Assembly: GCF_006439015.1 (NCBI RefSeq)
Contig: NZ_RCZG01000001.1
Location: 1,021,557-1,085,556, forward strand
Reading direction: 5' to 3'
Length of the DNA stretch: 64,000 nucleotides
Source: Mycolicibacterium hodleri
GTDB taxonomy: Bacteria > Actinomycetota > Actinomycetes > Mycobacteriales > Mycobacteriaceae
This document shows, piece by piece, positions 9,727 to 18,382 of the stretch (the stretch's first letter is position 1; the number at the start of each line of letters is the position of its first letter). Made by a program: the position numbers and the translations under genes. The notes below the pieces were generated by a model. The model did not search any database, was not told the origin of the DNA, and was given only the letters and a program-made list of their open reading frames with translations.

Positions 9727-9732
9727 CGTTGC

Positions 9733-10347
9733 ATGGCGTCGCAGCGGAGCCCGTGGCAGCGCATTCTCAAGACCACGGAACAACTGGTGTTCTCCGAGGC
9801 ACCGAAGATCATCCGCCAGCTCCAGAGTCCCGAGACCCGGCCGCGCACCGTCGGTCAGGGCATCAAGATGGGGATCGACGTCGGCCTCAGCGTTCTGATC
9901 GGCGCGTCGGCCCCACCACCGCAGCGCGCGATCGCCGCGGGCCGACCCGTCACCAAGGACAGCACCCCGACCGCCCACCGGGCACGCAGGGTCATGTACG
10001 CACCCGACCTCGACGGTCAGGCCGACCCGGGCGAGATCGTCTGGACCTGGGTGGTCTACGAGGAGGATCCGTCCCGTGGCAAGGACCGCCCCGTGCTGGT
10101 GGTCGGTCGCGACCGCAGCACTCTGCTCGGCTTGATGCTGTCCAGTCAGGAGCGACACGTCGCCGACCGCGCATGGGTCGGGATCGGAAGCGGCAGTTGG
10201 GACTACGAGGGTCGCGCGAGTTGGGTGCGGCTGGACCGCGTCCTCGACGTGCCGGAGGAGAGCATCCGACGCGAGGGCGCGATCCTCGAGCGCCAGACGT
10301 TCGAGATGGTCGCAGCGCGGCTGCGCGCCGAGTATTCCTGGAGCTAG
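9733..10347 (+). CDS. PemK/MazF-superfamily protein, lone
   Basis: The 204-residue protein corresponds to Rv2405 of M. tuberculosis. The N-terminal 90 residues are mycobacterial-specific. The C-terminal half carries a PemK/MazF-like SH3-barrel core: [14 protein letters not shown] near residue 97 and [10 protein letters not shown] near residue 120. MazF toxins are endoribonucleases, but no antitoxin gene adjoins this one and its conserved single-copy position beside lepA suggests a housekeeping or translation-linked role. The -10 element 6 bases upstream of the ATG predicts a leaderless mRNA. Its stop shares CTAG with the stop of the convergent GNAT gene. RNase activity is unproven. Confidence 0.7.
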   Translation: MASQRSPWQRILKTTEQLVFSEAPKIIRQLQSPETRPRTVGQGIKMGIDVGLSVLIGASAPPPQRAIAAGRPVTKDSTPTAHRARRVMYAPDLDGQADPGEIVWTWVVYEEDPSRGKDRPVLVVGRDRSTLLGLMLSSQERHVADRAWVGIGSGSWDYEGRASWVRLDRVLDVPEESIRREGAILERQTFEMVAARLRAEYSWS

Positions 10348-10952
10348 CGGGCCGGTCGCCACATCGGAATCAGGCTGGGCCCACCCGGCGGCGTGATCTC
10401 GCCCGTGATCTCGAAGCCGAACCGCTGGTAGTAGGGGACGTTGTCTGGATTACTGGACTCCAGGTAGGCGGGCGCGTGCCCGGCGTCGCAGCGGTCGAGC
10501 CGCGAACTCATCAGCTCGTGCCCGTAGCCCTTGCCGCGCACGTCGGGGTCGCTCCCGATGATCGCGAGGTACCAGTGCGGCTCCTCGGGATGGGCCTCCT
10601 TCATCATCTCTTCGAGAACGAAGCCACGCTGCAGCGATCGGCCGAAGGCCAGGAGCAAACCCGGCATGGCCCGTAGCTCTTGACCCCGTGTCTGGCGCCA
10701 TCTTCCGGGCGGATCCCACAGCGCCGCACCGCCGATACCCCCCGTCTCGTCGGGCACTACCTCGACACCGCCGTGGGCTAGGTGATGATGGCGCGTCAGC
10801 GCCGAGAACAGTTTGTACAGCTTCCGCCGCCGCCGGTCGGCGTCGGGCAGCATCCAGCACATCACCGGATCGTCGTAGAACGCCCGGCCAAGCGTCTTGG
10901 ACAGGTCACCGACGTCGGCACCGGTCGCGGATCTTGCGTGCACGTCGGTCAT
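10344..10952 (-). CDS. GNAT-family N-acetyltransferase
   Basis: The 202-residue protein has the GNAT fold: an N-terminal [19 protein letters not shown] (a typical start), a central acetyl-CoA motif [22 protein letters not shown] (split here as LAIIGSDP and RGKGYGHEL), and a C-terminal PYYQRFGFE motif B. The ATG at 10952 is chosen because it follows the CBS gene stop by 4 bases with AGGGG just upstream; a longer start exists inside the upstream gene. It is probably co-transcribed with the CBS gene. The acetyl acceptor is unknown. Confidence 0.8.
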   Translation of the reverse strand: MTDVHARSATGADVGDLSKTLGRAFYDDPVMCWMLPDADRRRRKLYKLFSALTRHHHLAHGGVEVVPDETGGIGGAALWDPPGRWRQTRGQELRAMPGLLLAFGRSLQRGFVLEEMMKEAHPEEPHWYLAIIGSDPDVRGKGYGHELMSSRLDRCDAGHAPAYLESSNPDNVPYYQRFGFEITGEITPPGGPSLIPMWRPAR

Positions 10953-10956
10953 CGTG

Positions 10957-11385
10957 TCACCCCTGGGTGATGTACGCCTCCAACTGCTCACGTTCAGCCT
11001 GCAACGCCTCCATCCGGGTCTTGACGACGTCGCCGATGCTGACGATCCCCGCCAGCTGACCGTTCTCCACCACGGGAACGTGCCGCACCCGATGGGTGGT
11101 CATGAGTCCGCTGAGGCTGTCGACGGTGTCGTTGGGCGAGCATGTGACCACCTCGCTGGTCATGATGTCGACGACCGGCCGACCGAGTGCCCCCGCGCCG
11201 TGTTCGTGCAGCATGCGCACGACGTCACGTTCGGACACGATGCCGATCAACCCCTCGGACCCGACCACCACCATGGCTCCGACATTGCGGGTGACCAGGC
11301 CGCTGAGGAGATCGCTGACCAATGTGTCCGGGGCGACGGTCAGCACGCCCGCTCCCTTGTTCCTCAACACGTCTGCGATACGCAC
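10957..11385 (-). CDS. Two-CBS-domain protein
   Basis: The 142-residue protein consists of a tandem CBS pair (Bateman module): VRIADVLRNKG... then GIVSERDVVRML, and DIMTSEVVTCSPND... then GIVSIGDVVKTRM. Such stand-alone modules bind adenosyl ligands or act as small regulators. The GTG at 11385 is used because AAGGAGG lies 6 bases upstream and the length equals what I recall for Rv2406c (142). An ATG at 11412 would fall in a CRP-like palindrome. It is first in an operon with the GNAT gene. The ligand is unknown. Confidence 0.85.
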   Translation of the reverse strand: MRIADVLRNKGAGVLTVAPDTLVSDLLSGLVTRNVGAMVVVGSEGLIGIVSERDVVRMLHEHGAGALGRPVVDIMTSEVVTCSPNDTVDSLSGLMTTHRVRHVPVVENGQLAGIVSIGDVVKTRMEALQAEREQLEAYITQG

Positions 11386-11397
11386 GGGCGCCTCCTT

Positions 11398-11413
11398 GGT
11401 GACGTGGGTCACA
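11398..11413. promoter_or_regulatory. CRP-like palindrome GGTGA-N6-TCACA
   Basis: It differs at one position from the mycobacterial CRP (Rv3676) consensus TGTGA-N6-TCACA and lies 13 bases upstream of the CBS gene start, where binding would act as a roadblock or overlap a promoter. Confidence 0.35.
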
Positions 11414-11529
11414 CCAGGTTAGGTGCGATCACAGCCTGGGGAAGGCTTTCGCGCGGAACACATCGTCGACGACATCGGTTGGTAGCCGTTGACGAGCAGC
11501 CGGCACGACTCAATTCTTAGGGGATGTAC

Positions 11530-12537
11530 ATGACCGAAACCGTGACACTCGGCGACGACCTGACCACGAGCGCCGTCGGTTTCGGCGCCATGGCGTTGAC
11601 ACCGGTGTACGGCGACGTCGACGATGCCGAGTCGATGGCCACGCTGCATCGTGCCGTGGACCTCGGCGTGACGTTCATCGACACCGCGAACGTCTACGGC
11701 GGCGGAGCCAACGAGCAACTGATCGCAGGCCTGCTCGCCGATCGGCGCGACGAGGTCACCCTTGCCACCAAGTTCGGCATCGTCGGGAATCCCGCTGATC
11801 GCGCCGCGGGCCGTCCGGCAGCGCGCGGCGATGCCGCCTACGTTCGGCAGTGCATCGACGAGAGTCTCGGCCGTCTGCAGACCGACGTCGTCGACCTGTA
11901 CTACATGCACCGGCGCGATCTCACCGTGCCGATCGAGGAGACCGTCGGTGCGATGGCCGAGCTCGTCGCCGTGGGCAAGGTCCGCCATCTAGGCCTGTCC
12001 GAGGTGACGGCCGACGAACTGCGCGCCGCCGTCGCGGTCCACCCCATCGCCGCGGTCCAGAGCGAATGGTCGATCTGGAGCCGGGACGTCGAACGCCAGG
12101 TGGTGCCCACGGCAGCCGAACTCGGCGTCGGTTTCGTTCCGTACTCGCCACTGGGGCGGGGGTTCCTGACCGGCACGGTCACGTCCGTCGCCGACCTGAC
12201 GGAGACGTCGGACTTCCGGCGAAATCTGCCGCGGTTCTCCGACGAAGCCCTGGAGAGCAACCTGGCGGTGGTGGACGTGATCCGCGCAGTCGCCGACGAA
12301 CGCGAGGCGACCGCGGCGCAGATTGCGCTGGCCTGGCTGCGTTATCGCGCCGACGAGATCGGAATCGCGTCCGTGCCGATTCCCGGCACCCGTCGCGCCG
12401 CGCGCGTCCAGGAGAACCTCGGCTCGCTGGACGTCGCCCTGGATGACGATCAGCTCGCAAGGCTCAACGCGGCGGCTACCGCGGTGTCGGGCAATCGATT
12501 CGCCGATCTGGGGTGGGTGTCGGCCGGACGCGAATGA
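11530..12537 (+). CDS. Aldo/keto reductase
   Basis: The 335-residue (alpha/beta)8 NADPH-dependent oxidoreductase has a YajO/Tas-like layout. The catalytic tetrad is visible: Asp and Tyr in DTANVYGGG, Lys in LATKFG and His in YYMHRRD. The C-terminal [16 protein letters not shown] motif binds NADPH. The start is taken at the second ATG (11530) because AGGGG lies 6 bases before it; the first ATG at 11524 lies between that site and this start. A hairpin follows the stop. It is divergent from the CBS gene. The physiological carbonyl substrate is unknown. Confidence 0.88.
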   Translation: MTETVTLGDDLTTSAVGFGAMALTPVYGDVDDAESMATLHRAVDLGVTFIDTANVYGGGANEQLIAGLLADRRDEVTLATKFGIVGNPADRAAGRPAARGDAAYVRQCIDESLGRLQTDVVDLYYMHRRDLTVPIEETVGAMAELVAVGKVRHLGLSEVTADELRAAVAVHPIAAVQSEWSIWSRDVERQVVPTAAELGVGFVPYSPLGRGFLTGTVTSVADLTETSDFRRNLPRFSDEALESNLAVVDVIRAVADEREATAAQIALAWLRYRADEIGIASVPIPGTRRAARVQENLGSLDVALDDDQLARLNAAATAVSGNRFADLGWVSAGRE

Positions 12538-12549
12538 CCGTTGGTTCGC

Positions 12550-12571
12550 CTCCGCAGCGGCGCAGGCGGAG
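12550..12571 (+). terminator. Hairpin after the aldo/keto reductase gene
   Basis: CTCCGC and GCGGAG pair around a 10-base loop, 13 bases after the stop. No T tract follows, so this is a candidate only. Confidence 0.3.
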
Positions 12572-12625
12572 CAAGTCCGCCCAATAGTGCGGCGCGAACG
12601 ATCCGGAGCGGGTACGTATGACGTC

Positions 12626-13468
12626 ATGATCGAAGTGACTCTGCTAGGCACTGGCAGTCCGATGGTCGACCCCAGCCGCGCCGGGCCGTCGACGCTGGTG
12701 CGGGCGGGTGATCAGACATTCCTGGTGGACTGCGGTCGCGGGGTGCTGATGCGCGCCGCGGCGATCGGCGTCGGTGCGGCCAACATCACCGCATTGCTGC
12801 TGACCCATCTGCACAGCGACCACATCACCGATCTCTCCGACGTCATCACGACCCGGTGGGTGACCACCTTCACCCGCACTCCCCTGTTGGTGATCGGACC
12901 ACCGGGTACAGCGGCAGTCGTCGACGCCACGCTGGCGGCGCTGGCCTACGACATCAGCTACCGGATCGGCCACCACGCCGACATCACCGAACCGCCCAGC
13001 ATAGAGGTGGAGGAGGTGACGGACGGCGTGGTGTGGGGCCGCGACGGGGTACGAATTTCGGTGGCACCCACCGACCACCGGCCGGTGGAGCCGACGATCG
13101 GCTTCCGCATCGAATTCGACGGTGCGTCAGTGGTATTGGCCGGTGACTCGGTGCCGTGCGCCAGCCTGGACGCGTTGGCCGACGGCGCGGACGCGTTGGT
13201 GCACACGGTGATCCGCAAGGATCTGGTCGAACTGGTACCGCAGCAGCGCCTGCGAGACATCCTCGACTACCACTCCTCCGTCGAGCAGGCGGCCGACACC
13301 GCAGCACGGGCCGACGTCGGCACGTTGATCCTCACGCACTACGTGCCCCCACTGACGCCCGGTCAGGAGGATGACTGGCGAGCCCTGGCAGACAAGGCGT
13401 TCCACGGCAGGGTAGAACTCGGTGACGATCTCCATCGCGTAGAAGTAACACCACGAAACGTGCGTTGA
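12626..13468 (+). CDS. RNase Z-like metallo-beta-lactamase fold hydrolase
   Basis: The 280-residue protein resembles Rv2407, annotated as ribonuclease Z-like (tRNA 3' processing). The HLHSDH zinc motif is at residues 61-66. Asp35 in FLVDCGRG is a fold residue. GDSVPC and the late LILTHYVPP supply further metal ligands. The long exosite arm of classical RNase Z is not obvious, so the substrate may be another RNA or a small ester. The ATG at 12626 gives [12 protein letters not shown], as in the M. tuberculosis protein. It is convergent with the transglutaminase operon, only 9 bases apart. Confidence 0.82.
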   Translation: MIEVTLLGTGSPMVDPSRAGPSTLVRAGDQTFLVDCGRGVLMRAAAIGVGAANITALLLTHLHSDHITDLSDVITTRWVTTFTRTPLLVIGPPGTAAVVDATLAALAYDISYRIGHHADITEPPSIEVEEVTDGVVWGRDGVRISVAPTDHRPVEPTIGFRIEFDGASVVLAGDSVPCASLDALADGADALVHTVIRKDLVELVPQQRLRDILDYHSSVEQAADTAARADVGTLILTHYVPPLTPGQEDDWRALADKAFHGRVELGDDLHRVEVTPRNVR

Positions 13469-13477
13469 TAGCGCCGG

Positions 13478-14317
13478 TTAGGCCAGTCGCGTGATCTCCA
13501 CGACCACGTCGAGATCGGTGGATCCCTCGCCCGAGTAGATGCCCTTGAGCGGGGTCACGTCGTGGTAGTCACGGCCGACGCCGACGGAGATGTACTGCTC
13601 GTTTATCCCCTTGTCGTTGGTGGGGTCGTAGTTCCACCAGCCACCCGTCCAGGCCTGGATCCAGGCGTGACTCTGGCCGTCGATGGTGTCACCCACCTTC
13701 GCCTTGGCGTTGGGATGCAGATAGCCCGACACGTACCGAGCGGGAATTCCCATGCCGCGCAACAGGATCAGTGTCAGATGGGCGAAGTCCTGGCAGACGC
13801 CCTTACCCTCGCGGAGCGCGTCGAGACCCGACGAGTGCACCCCCGTCGTACCGGGTACGTACGCAAGTTCCGTGTGCACCCACTGCGCCGCCTCGATGAC
13901 CGCCTGCTGAGGCTCGTGGTACTTGGCGATCCGCTGGCCGACGCGTTCCATGCGCCTGCTGCTCGGGGTGTACTCAGAGGGCATGAGGTACTCGTCGAAC
14001 TTGTCCTTGACTGCAGGTGACTCCAGATCCTCCCAGGTGAGCTTCTCCTCGGGCACCTCGCCCTTGTCCGTCTCGACCACCGACGACGCAGTCACCTCGA
14101 GCTCGGTATGAGGGGCGTGCAGGTCGAATGACGTTACGGCCGTGCCCCAGTAGTCGACGTAGCGGTAGGAGCGAGTCGCGGGAACCGTCTCGACCCGATT
14201 GAGGACGACGTTCTGCCGAGAGTCCGATCTCGGCGTCAGGCGGGCCTCGTTGAACGACGCGGTGACAGGCGACTTGTAGGCGTAACCGGTGGCATGGATG
14301 ACCCTCATACGCCACAT
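13478..14317 (-). CDS. Transglutaminase-like protease family protein
   Basis: The 279-residue protein has a bacterial transglutaminase N-terminal beta domain and a papain-like core. The catalytic triad is Cys175 (GKGVCQDF), His217 (QSHAW) and Asp231 (NYDPT). The ATG at 14317 lies one base after the alpha-E gene stop with GGGGAGG 6 bases upstream, and the length matches Rv2409c. It is the third gene of a coupled set with the alpha-E and ATP-grasp proteins, a conserved trio predicted to make or cut peptide or isopeptide bonds. There is no signal peptide, so it is probably cytoplasmic. Confidence 0.88.
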   Translation of the reverse strand: MWRMRVIHATGYAYKSPVTASFNEARLTPRSDSRQNVVLNRVETVPATRSYRYVDYWGTAVTSFDLHAPHTELEVTASSVVETDKGEVPEEKLTWEDLESPAVKDKFDEYLMPSEYTPSSRRMERVGQRIAKYHEPQQAVIEAAQWVHTELAYVPGTTGVHSSGLDALREGKGVCQDFAHLTLILLRGMGIPARYVSGYLHPNAKAKVGDTIDGQSHAWIQAWTGGWWNYDPTNDKGINEQYISVGVGRDYHDVTPLKGIYSGEGSTDLDVVVEITRLA

Positions 14318-14318
14318 A

Positions 14319-15299
14319 TCAGACCTCCCCTTCCTCGATGACGGCGAACCCATCGCGACCTGCGTCCGTCCAAGCCACCCACGGCGCGGAGTAGAAATAC
14401 TCCAGCGCAAGTGCCTCTCCGACGTCGGCGCAGGTGGTCTGCAGCGCGCCGAGTCGCTCTTCGAGCGATTCGAGCAACACACCGGGTCGGAGGAACTCCA
14501 ACTCACTGCGGGCACGACCCAGCAGGCGCTGCGCCTCGGCGGTCGCGCCGACACGGTTCAGCCTGCGGTGGTGGAGTTCGTCGAGGCTGTGTTCTGCCAG
14601 CCGCAGCGAGTACATGACCGACCGCGGGAACAGTCGGTCGAGCATCATGAACTCGACGACTCGCGTGGCGTCGAGCACGCCGCGATAGGTGCGCAGGTAG
14701 GTGTCGTGAGCGCCCGCCGACCGCAGCACCGTCACCCAGGCCGGGGACGACGCGCTGTCGCCGACGCGCGACAACAGCAGCCGCACGATCATGTCGACGC
14801 GTTCGATCGCCCGCCCCAACACCATGAAGCGATAGCCGTCGTCGCGGGACAGGGTGGAGTCGGCCAGCCCGGCGAATTGGGCCGCCCGACCCTCGACGTA
14901 GGACAGGAATTCGTGCGGCCCAAGGCGTTTGGCGGCGCGTTCCCGCTCGGGCAGTGCGTTGTAGGTGGTGTTGAGGCACTCCCAGATCTCGGTCGACGTG
15001 ACTTCGCGTGCACCGCGGGCGTTCTCGCGGGCCGCCGAGATAGAGTCGACGATCGAGCAGCCGCCATGGGTGTCGCGACTGAAGGCGACGAGATCGGTCA
15101 GCGACCAGAGGTCGAGCACTTCGTCGTCTGGCGCTTCGATGCCGAGCACCTTCAACAGCGTCCGCGAGGCCTGGTCCGGGTCGACGCTGGAGTCCTCGAG
15201 CAGTTGATGGACGGTGACGTCGAGGATTCGGGCGGTGTCGTCGGCGCGTTCGACATAGCGGCCGATCCAGTACAGCGATTCCGCGTTGCGTGCGAGCAT
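14319..15299 (-). CDS. Alpha-E domain protein (DUF403)
   Basis: The 326-residue mostly helical protein starts [28 protein letters not shown] (shown here by its first ten residues [10 protein letters not shown] and the motif RYVERADDTAR), the hallmark of the alpha-E family. Its function is unproven; it always occurs with circularly permuted ATP-grasp and transglutaminase genes and is probably an accessory in peptide ligation. The ATG overlaps the stop of the ATP-grasp gene (TGATG), so translation is coupled. It is equivalent to Rv2410c in position and length. Confidence 0.85.
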   Translation of the reverse strand: MLARNAESLYWIGRYVERADDTARILDVTVHQLLEDSSVDPDQASRTLLKVLGIEAPDDEVLDLWSLTDLVAFSRDTHGGCSIVDSISAARENARGAREVTSTEIWECLNTTYNALPERERAAKRLGPHEFLSYVEGRAAQFAGLADSTLSRDDGYRFMVLGRAIERVDMIVRLLLSRVGDSASSPAWVTVLRSAGAHDTYLRTYRGVLDATRVVEFMMLDRLFPRSVMYSLRLAEHSLDELHHRRLNRVGATAEAQRLLGRARSELEFLRPGVLLESLEERLGALQTTCADVGEALALEYFYSAPWVAWTDAGRDGFAVIEEGEV

Positions 15300-16990
15300 C
15301 AGTCCACCGCCTGCTGCTGTTGCTGCTGTTGCTGCTCTTCTTGCGGGCCCACGGTCTGGGACTGCTGCTGCGCCCCGTCACCCTTTTTCTCGAACTTCGA
15401 ACCCTTCGGCGCCTTCGGCAGAGCCCGCACGACCTCGGCCGCGGCGAGTTCGCGATCGGCGGCCGACGTGCGCGACGCCAGCACCCAGGTGTCCTTCGAG
15501 CCACCGCCCTGGCTGGAGTTCACCACTAGCGAGCCCTCCGGCAGTGCGACGCGCGTGAGACCGCCAGGAAGCACCCAGACGTCATCACCGTCGTTGACGG
15601 CGAACGGTCGGAGGTCGACGTGCCGCGGCGCGAGGTTGTCGTCGATCTGCGTTGGCACGGTGGACAACTGCACGACCGGCTGGGCGATCCAGCCACGCGG
15701 GTCGTTGCGAACCTTCTTGGTGATTGCGGCGAGTTCCTTCTCCGACGCGCTGGGACCGAACACGATTCCGTAGCCACCGGATCCTTCGACGGGTTTGATG
15801 ACGAGCTCGTCGATCCGGTCGAGCACCTCTTCGCGCTCGTCGTCGAGCCAGCACCGGAAGGTGTCGACGTTGGCCAGCGCCAGTTTTTCGCCGAGGTAGT
15901 ACTCGACGATCGTCGGGACGTAGCAATAGACGAGCTTGTCGTCGCCGACCCCGTTGCCCACCGCGCTCGAGATCACCACGTTGCCGGCGCGGGCGGCGTT
16001 CAGGATGCCTGCCACGCCGAGTACGGAATCGGGCTTGAAGTGCATCGGGTCGAGGAATTCATCGTCGATGCGGCGGTAGATGACGTCGACCTGCCGCTCC
16101 CCCTCGGTCGTCCGCATGTAGACGGTGTTGTCACGGCAGAACAGATCGCGCCCCTCGACGAGCTCCACACCCATCTGACGCGCCAGCAGCGAGTGCTCGA
16201 AGTATGCCGAGTTGTAGACGCCGGGGGTGAGCACCACGACGGTCGGGTCGGCCTCGTTCGAGGCCGCCGCGTTGCGCAGCGCGCGCAGCAGGTGCGAGGA
16301 GTAGTCGCCCACCGAGCGCACGCGGTGCGTGGCGAACAGGTTCGGGAAGACCCGCGCCATCGTGCGGCGGTTCTCCATCACATAGGAGACCCCCGACGGC
16401 GAGCGCAGGTTGTCCTCGAGCACCCGGAAGGTGCCCTGCCCGTCGCGGACCAGGTCGATGCCCGCGACGTGGATTCGCACGCCGTTGGGCGGGACGATGC
16501 CCGCCGCCTCGCGGTGGAAGTGCTCACACGAGGTGATCAGCCGACGCGGAATCACCCCGTCGCGCAGGATTTCCTGCTCGCCGTAGATGTCGTCGAGAAA
16601 CATCTCCAACGCCTTGACCCGCTGCTTGATGCCCCGCTCGAGGCGGGACCACTCGGCGGCCGAAATCACCCGGGGCACCAGATCCAGGGGGAACGGGCGC
16701 TCCTGACCCGACAACGAGAAGGTGATGCCCTGGTCGATGAATGCGCGCCCCAGAGCCTCGGACCGTGCCGCGAGTTCGGAGGCGTCCGATGGAGCCAGCT
16801 CGGCGAAGATCCCCTTGTACGGCCCTCGCACGTTGCCCTGCGCGTCGAACATCTCGTCGAACGCCTTGGAGTAGTCCCCAACGTTGTTGTACCCGCCGAA
16901 GATGCCGTCGTGACGTTTGGACGAGGAAGCGGTCTTGCGGCCCGATCGGGCGCCATCCGCTGGCAGTGTTCGAAGGCTCACCATGGACAT
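15299..16990 (-). CDS. Circularly permuted ATP-grasp protein (DUF404/DUF407), poly-Gln tail
   Basis: The 563-residue protein corresponds to Rv2411c. It is a permuted ATP-grasp ligase predicted to form amide bonds: [16 protein letters not shown] and [12 protein letters not shown] motifs lie mid-protein, and [18 protein letters not shown] (nucleotide-binding) lies near residue 430. The tail ends in [14 protein letters not shown], with eight consecutive Gln, absent from the core fold. The ATG at 16990 is preferred over upstream ATG 17029; an ATG at 16984 is also possible. It is first of a three-gene coupled operon. The substrate is unknown. Confidence 0.87.
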   Translation of the reverse strand: MSMVSLRTLPADGARSGRKTASSSKRHDGIFGGYNNVGDYSKAFDEMFDAQGNVRGPYKGIFAELAPSDASELAARSEALGRAFIDQGITFSLSGQERPFPLDLVPRVISAAEWSRLERGIKQRVKALEMFLDDIYGEQEILRDGVIPRRLITSCEHFHREAAGIVPPNGVRIHVAGIDLVRDGQGTFRVLEDNLRSPSGVSYVMENRRTMARVFPNLFATHRVRSVGDYSSHLLRALRNAAASNEADPTVVVLTPGVYNSAYFEHSLLARQMGVELVEGRDLFCRDNTVYMRTTEGERQVDVIYRRIDDEFLDPMHFKPDSVLGVAGILNAARAGNVVISSAVGNGVGDDKLVYCYVPTIVEYYLGEKLALANVDTFRCWLDDEREEVLDRIDELVIKPVEGSGGYGIVFGPSASEKELAAITKKVRNDPRGWIAQPVVQLSTVPTQIDDNLAPRHVDLRPFAVNDGDDVWVLPGGLTRVALPEGSLVVNSSQGGGSKDTWVLASRTSAADRELAAAEVVRALPKAPKGSKFEKKGDGAQQQSQTVGPQEEQQQQQQQQAVD

Positions 16991-17033
16991 GCTGCCCCAA
17001 CCGCTTCGTTTCGGCAGGCCGCGACCCACCGCT

Positions 17034-17063
17034 TTGGGTATTTACCAGCCCCGCTGGTAACCT
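17034..17063 (+). promoter_or_regulatory. rpsT promoter with palindrome in the spacer
   Basis: A -35 TTGGGT and -10 TAACCT are 18 bases apart. The spacer and -10 contain a perfect palindrome at 17042-17060, TTACCAGC-CCC-GCTGGTAA. A leader of about 85 bases runs to the GTG at 17155. Confidence 0.5.
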
Positions 17064-17154
17064 GAACCTTCGCTGCCCGCTGTCGGGCGCCCATGAACAC
17101 CTCGCCGTGAACACCAACGGCGAACCCAAGCTCACATTCAGAAGGAACTTACGC

Positions 17155-17415
17155 GTGGCCAACATCAAGTCGCAGCAGAAGCGCATTCTCACCAACGAGC
17201 GCGCCCGACTTCGCAACCAGTCGGTGAAGTCCGCGCTGCGCACGGCCGTCCGCGGGTTCCGTGAGGCCGTCGATGCCGGTGAGAAGGACAAGGCAACCGA
17301 GTTGCTTGCCACGACCAGCCGCCAGCTCGACAAAGCCGCCAGCAAGGGCGTCATCCACAGGAACCAGGCGGCCAACAAGAAGTCCGCGCTGGCGAGCGCA
17401 CTGCACAAGCTCTGA
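17155..17415 (+). CDS. rpsT: 30S ribosomal protein S20
   Basis: The 86-residue basic helical protein of the small subunit begins [20 protein letters not shown] after the GTG start (first ten shown: [10 protein letters not shown]). AAGGA lies about 9 bases upstream. It stands as a single-gene unit: divergent from the ATP-grasp operon, and its stop is only one base from the stop of convergent holA, leaving no room for a terminator between them. In many bacteria S20 represses its own translation; here a palindrome in the promoter suggests DNA-level control too. Confidence 0.97.
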   Translation: MANIKSQQKRILTNERARLRNQSVKSALRTAVRGFREAVDAGEKDKATELLATTSRQLDKAASKGVIHRNQAANKKSALASALHKL

Positions 17416-17416
17416 G

Positions 17417-18370
17417 CTACTGCCCCCCGGCCAATTCGGCCACCTTTCTCACCGCTGACTCGAGCGCGTAGTTGGCATCTGCTGCCGCGCCCTTGACGTC
17501 CGCGTTCAGCGCCGCCACCAGCCGCATCGCCTCGGCCACCGAATCGCGCGTCCAGCGTCTGGCTTGCTTCTGAGCCTTCTGGACCCGCCACGGCGGCATC
17601 CCCAGTTCACCCGCGAGTCGGTAGGGATCGCCGGTCATCGGACCCACCCGCGCAATGGCATGCACCGCTTCGGCGAGCGCGTCCGCCAACACCACGTGCG
17701 GTTCTCCGCCGATCATCGCCCAGCGCAACGCTTCGGCCGCGCCCGAGACATCACCCGTGACGGCCTTGTCGGCGATGTCGAAGCCCTTCACCTCAGCCTT
17801 GCCGCTGTGGTAGCGGCGCACCGCGGTGGCGTCGACCTCACCACCGGTGTCGGCGACGAGTTGCGAGCATGCCGCCGCGAGTTCCCTGATGTCGGAGCCA
17901 ACCGCGTCGAGCACCGCGGTCACCGCGTCGTCTCCGACCTTCACCTTGAGAGTGCGGAATTCCCGGCGGACGAAGTCGGCCCGCTCGGCGGGCTTGGTGA
18001 TCTTGAGGCACGGGTGCACCTCGGCACCGAGCGTCTTCAGTTGATCCGCCAACGCCTTGGCGCGTCCAGCGCCGGAGTGCACGATGACGAAGACGGTGCC
18101 CGGTTGCAGGTCGCCAGCCGCATCGGCGATGAGTGCGGCGGCGTCCTTGCCTGCCTCGGCGGCCGCCTCCAGCACCACGACCCGTTCGTCGGCAAAGAGT
18201 GACGGGCTGAGCAGTTCGGCCAGCTCGTTGGTGCTGACCTCGCCGGCTCGCATCCGATCGACGGGGACGTCATGGGTGCCCGCCTGCTTTCGTACGGCAC
18301 GCAGCACGTCGGCGATGGCACGGTCGACGAGCAGATCTTCATCACCGAGCACGAGGTGCAGTTGGCTCAC
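17417..18370 (-). CDS. holA: DNA polymerase III delta subunit
   Basis: The 317-residue clamp-loader subunit opens the beta sliding clamp. It starts [16 protein letters not shown] (typical delta N-terminus), has an AAA+-like fold without a functional Walker A, and a helical C-terminal collar domain. The start is GTG 18370 with GGAG just upstream, 12 bases after the comEC stop. The gene order comEA-comEC-holA is conserved in actinobacteria and many firmicutes. It is convergent with rpsT. Confidence 0.93.
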   Translation of the reverse strand: MSQLHLVLGDEDLLVDRAIADVLRAVRKQAGTHDVPVDRMRAGEVSTNELAELLSPSLFADERVVVLEAAAEAGKDAAALIADAAGDLQPGTVFVIVHSGAGRAKALADQLKTLGAEVHPCLKITKPAERADFVRREFRTLKVKVGDDAVTAVLDAVGSDIRELAAACSQLVADTGGEVDATAVRRYHSGKAEVKGFDIADKAVTGDVSGAAEALRWAMIGGEPHVVLADALAEAVHAIARVGPMTGDPYRLAGELGMPPWRVQKAQKQARRWTRDSVAEAMRLVAALNADVKGAAADANYALESAVRKVAELAGGQ

Positions 18371-18382
18371 GCTCCGATGGTG

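Noticed and set aside
9733..10347. A complete toxin-antitoxin pair
   Set aside because: No small partner gene lies on either side; the neighbours are lepA and GNAT.
9712..10362. N-terminal extension of LepA to 860 residues
   Set aside because: It would cover the divergent PemK-like gene, and family proteins are about 650 residues.
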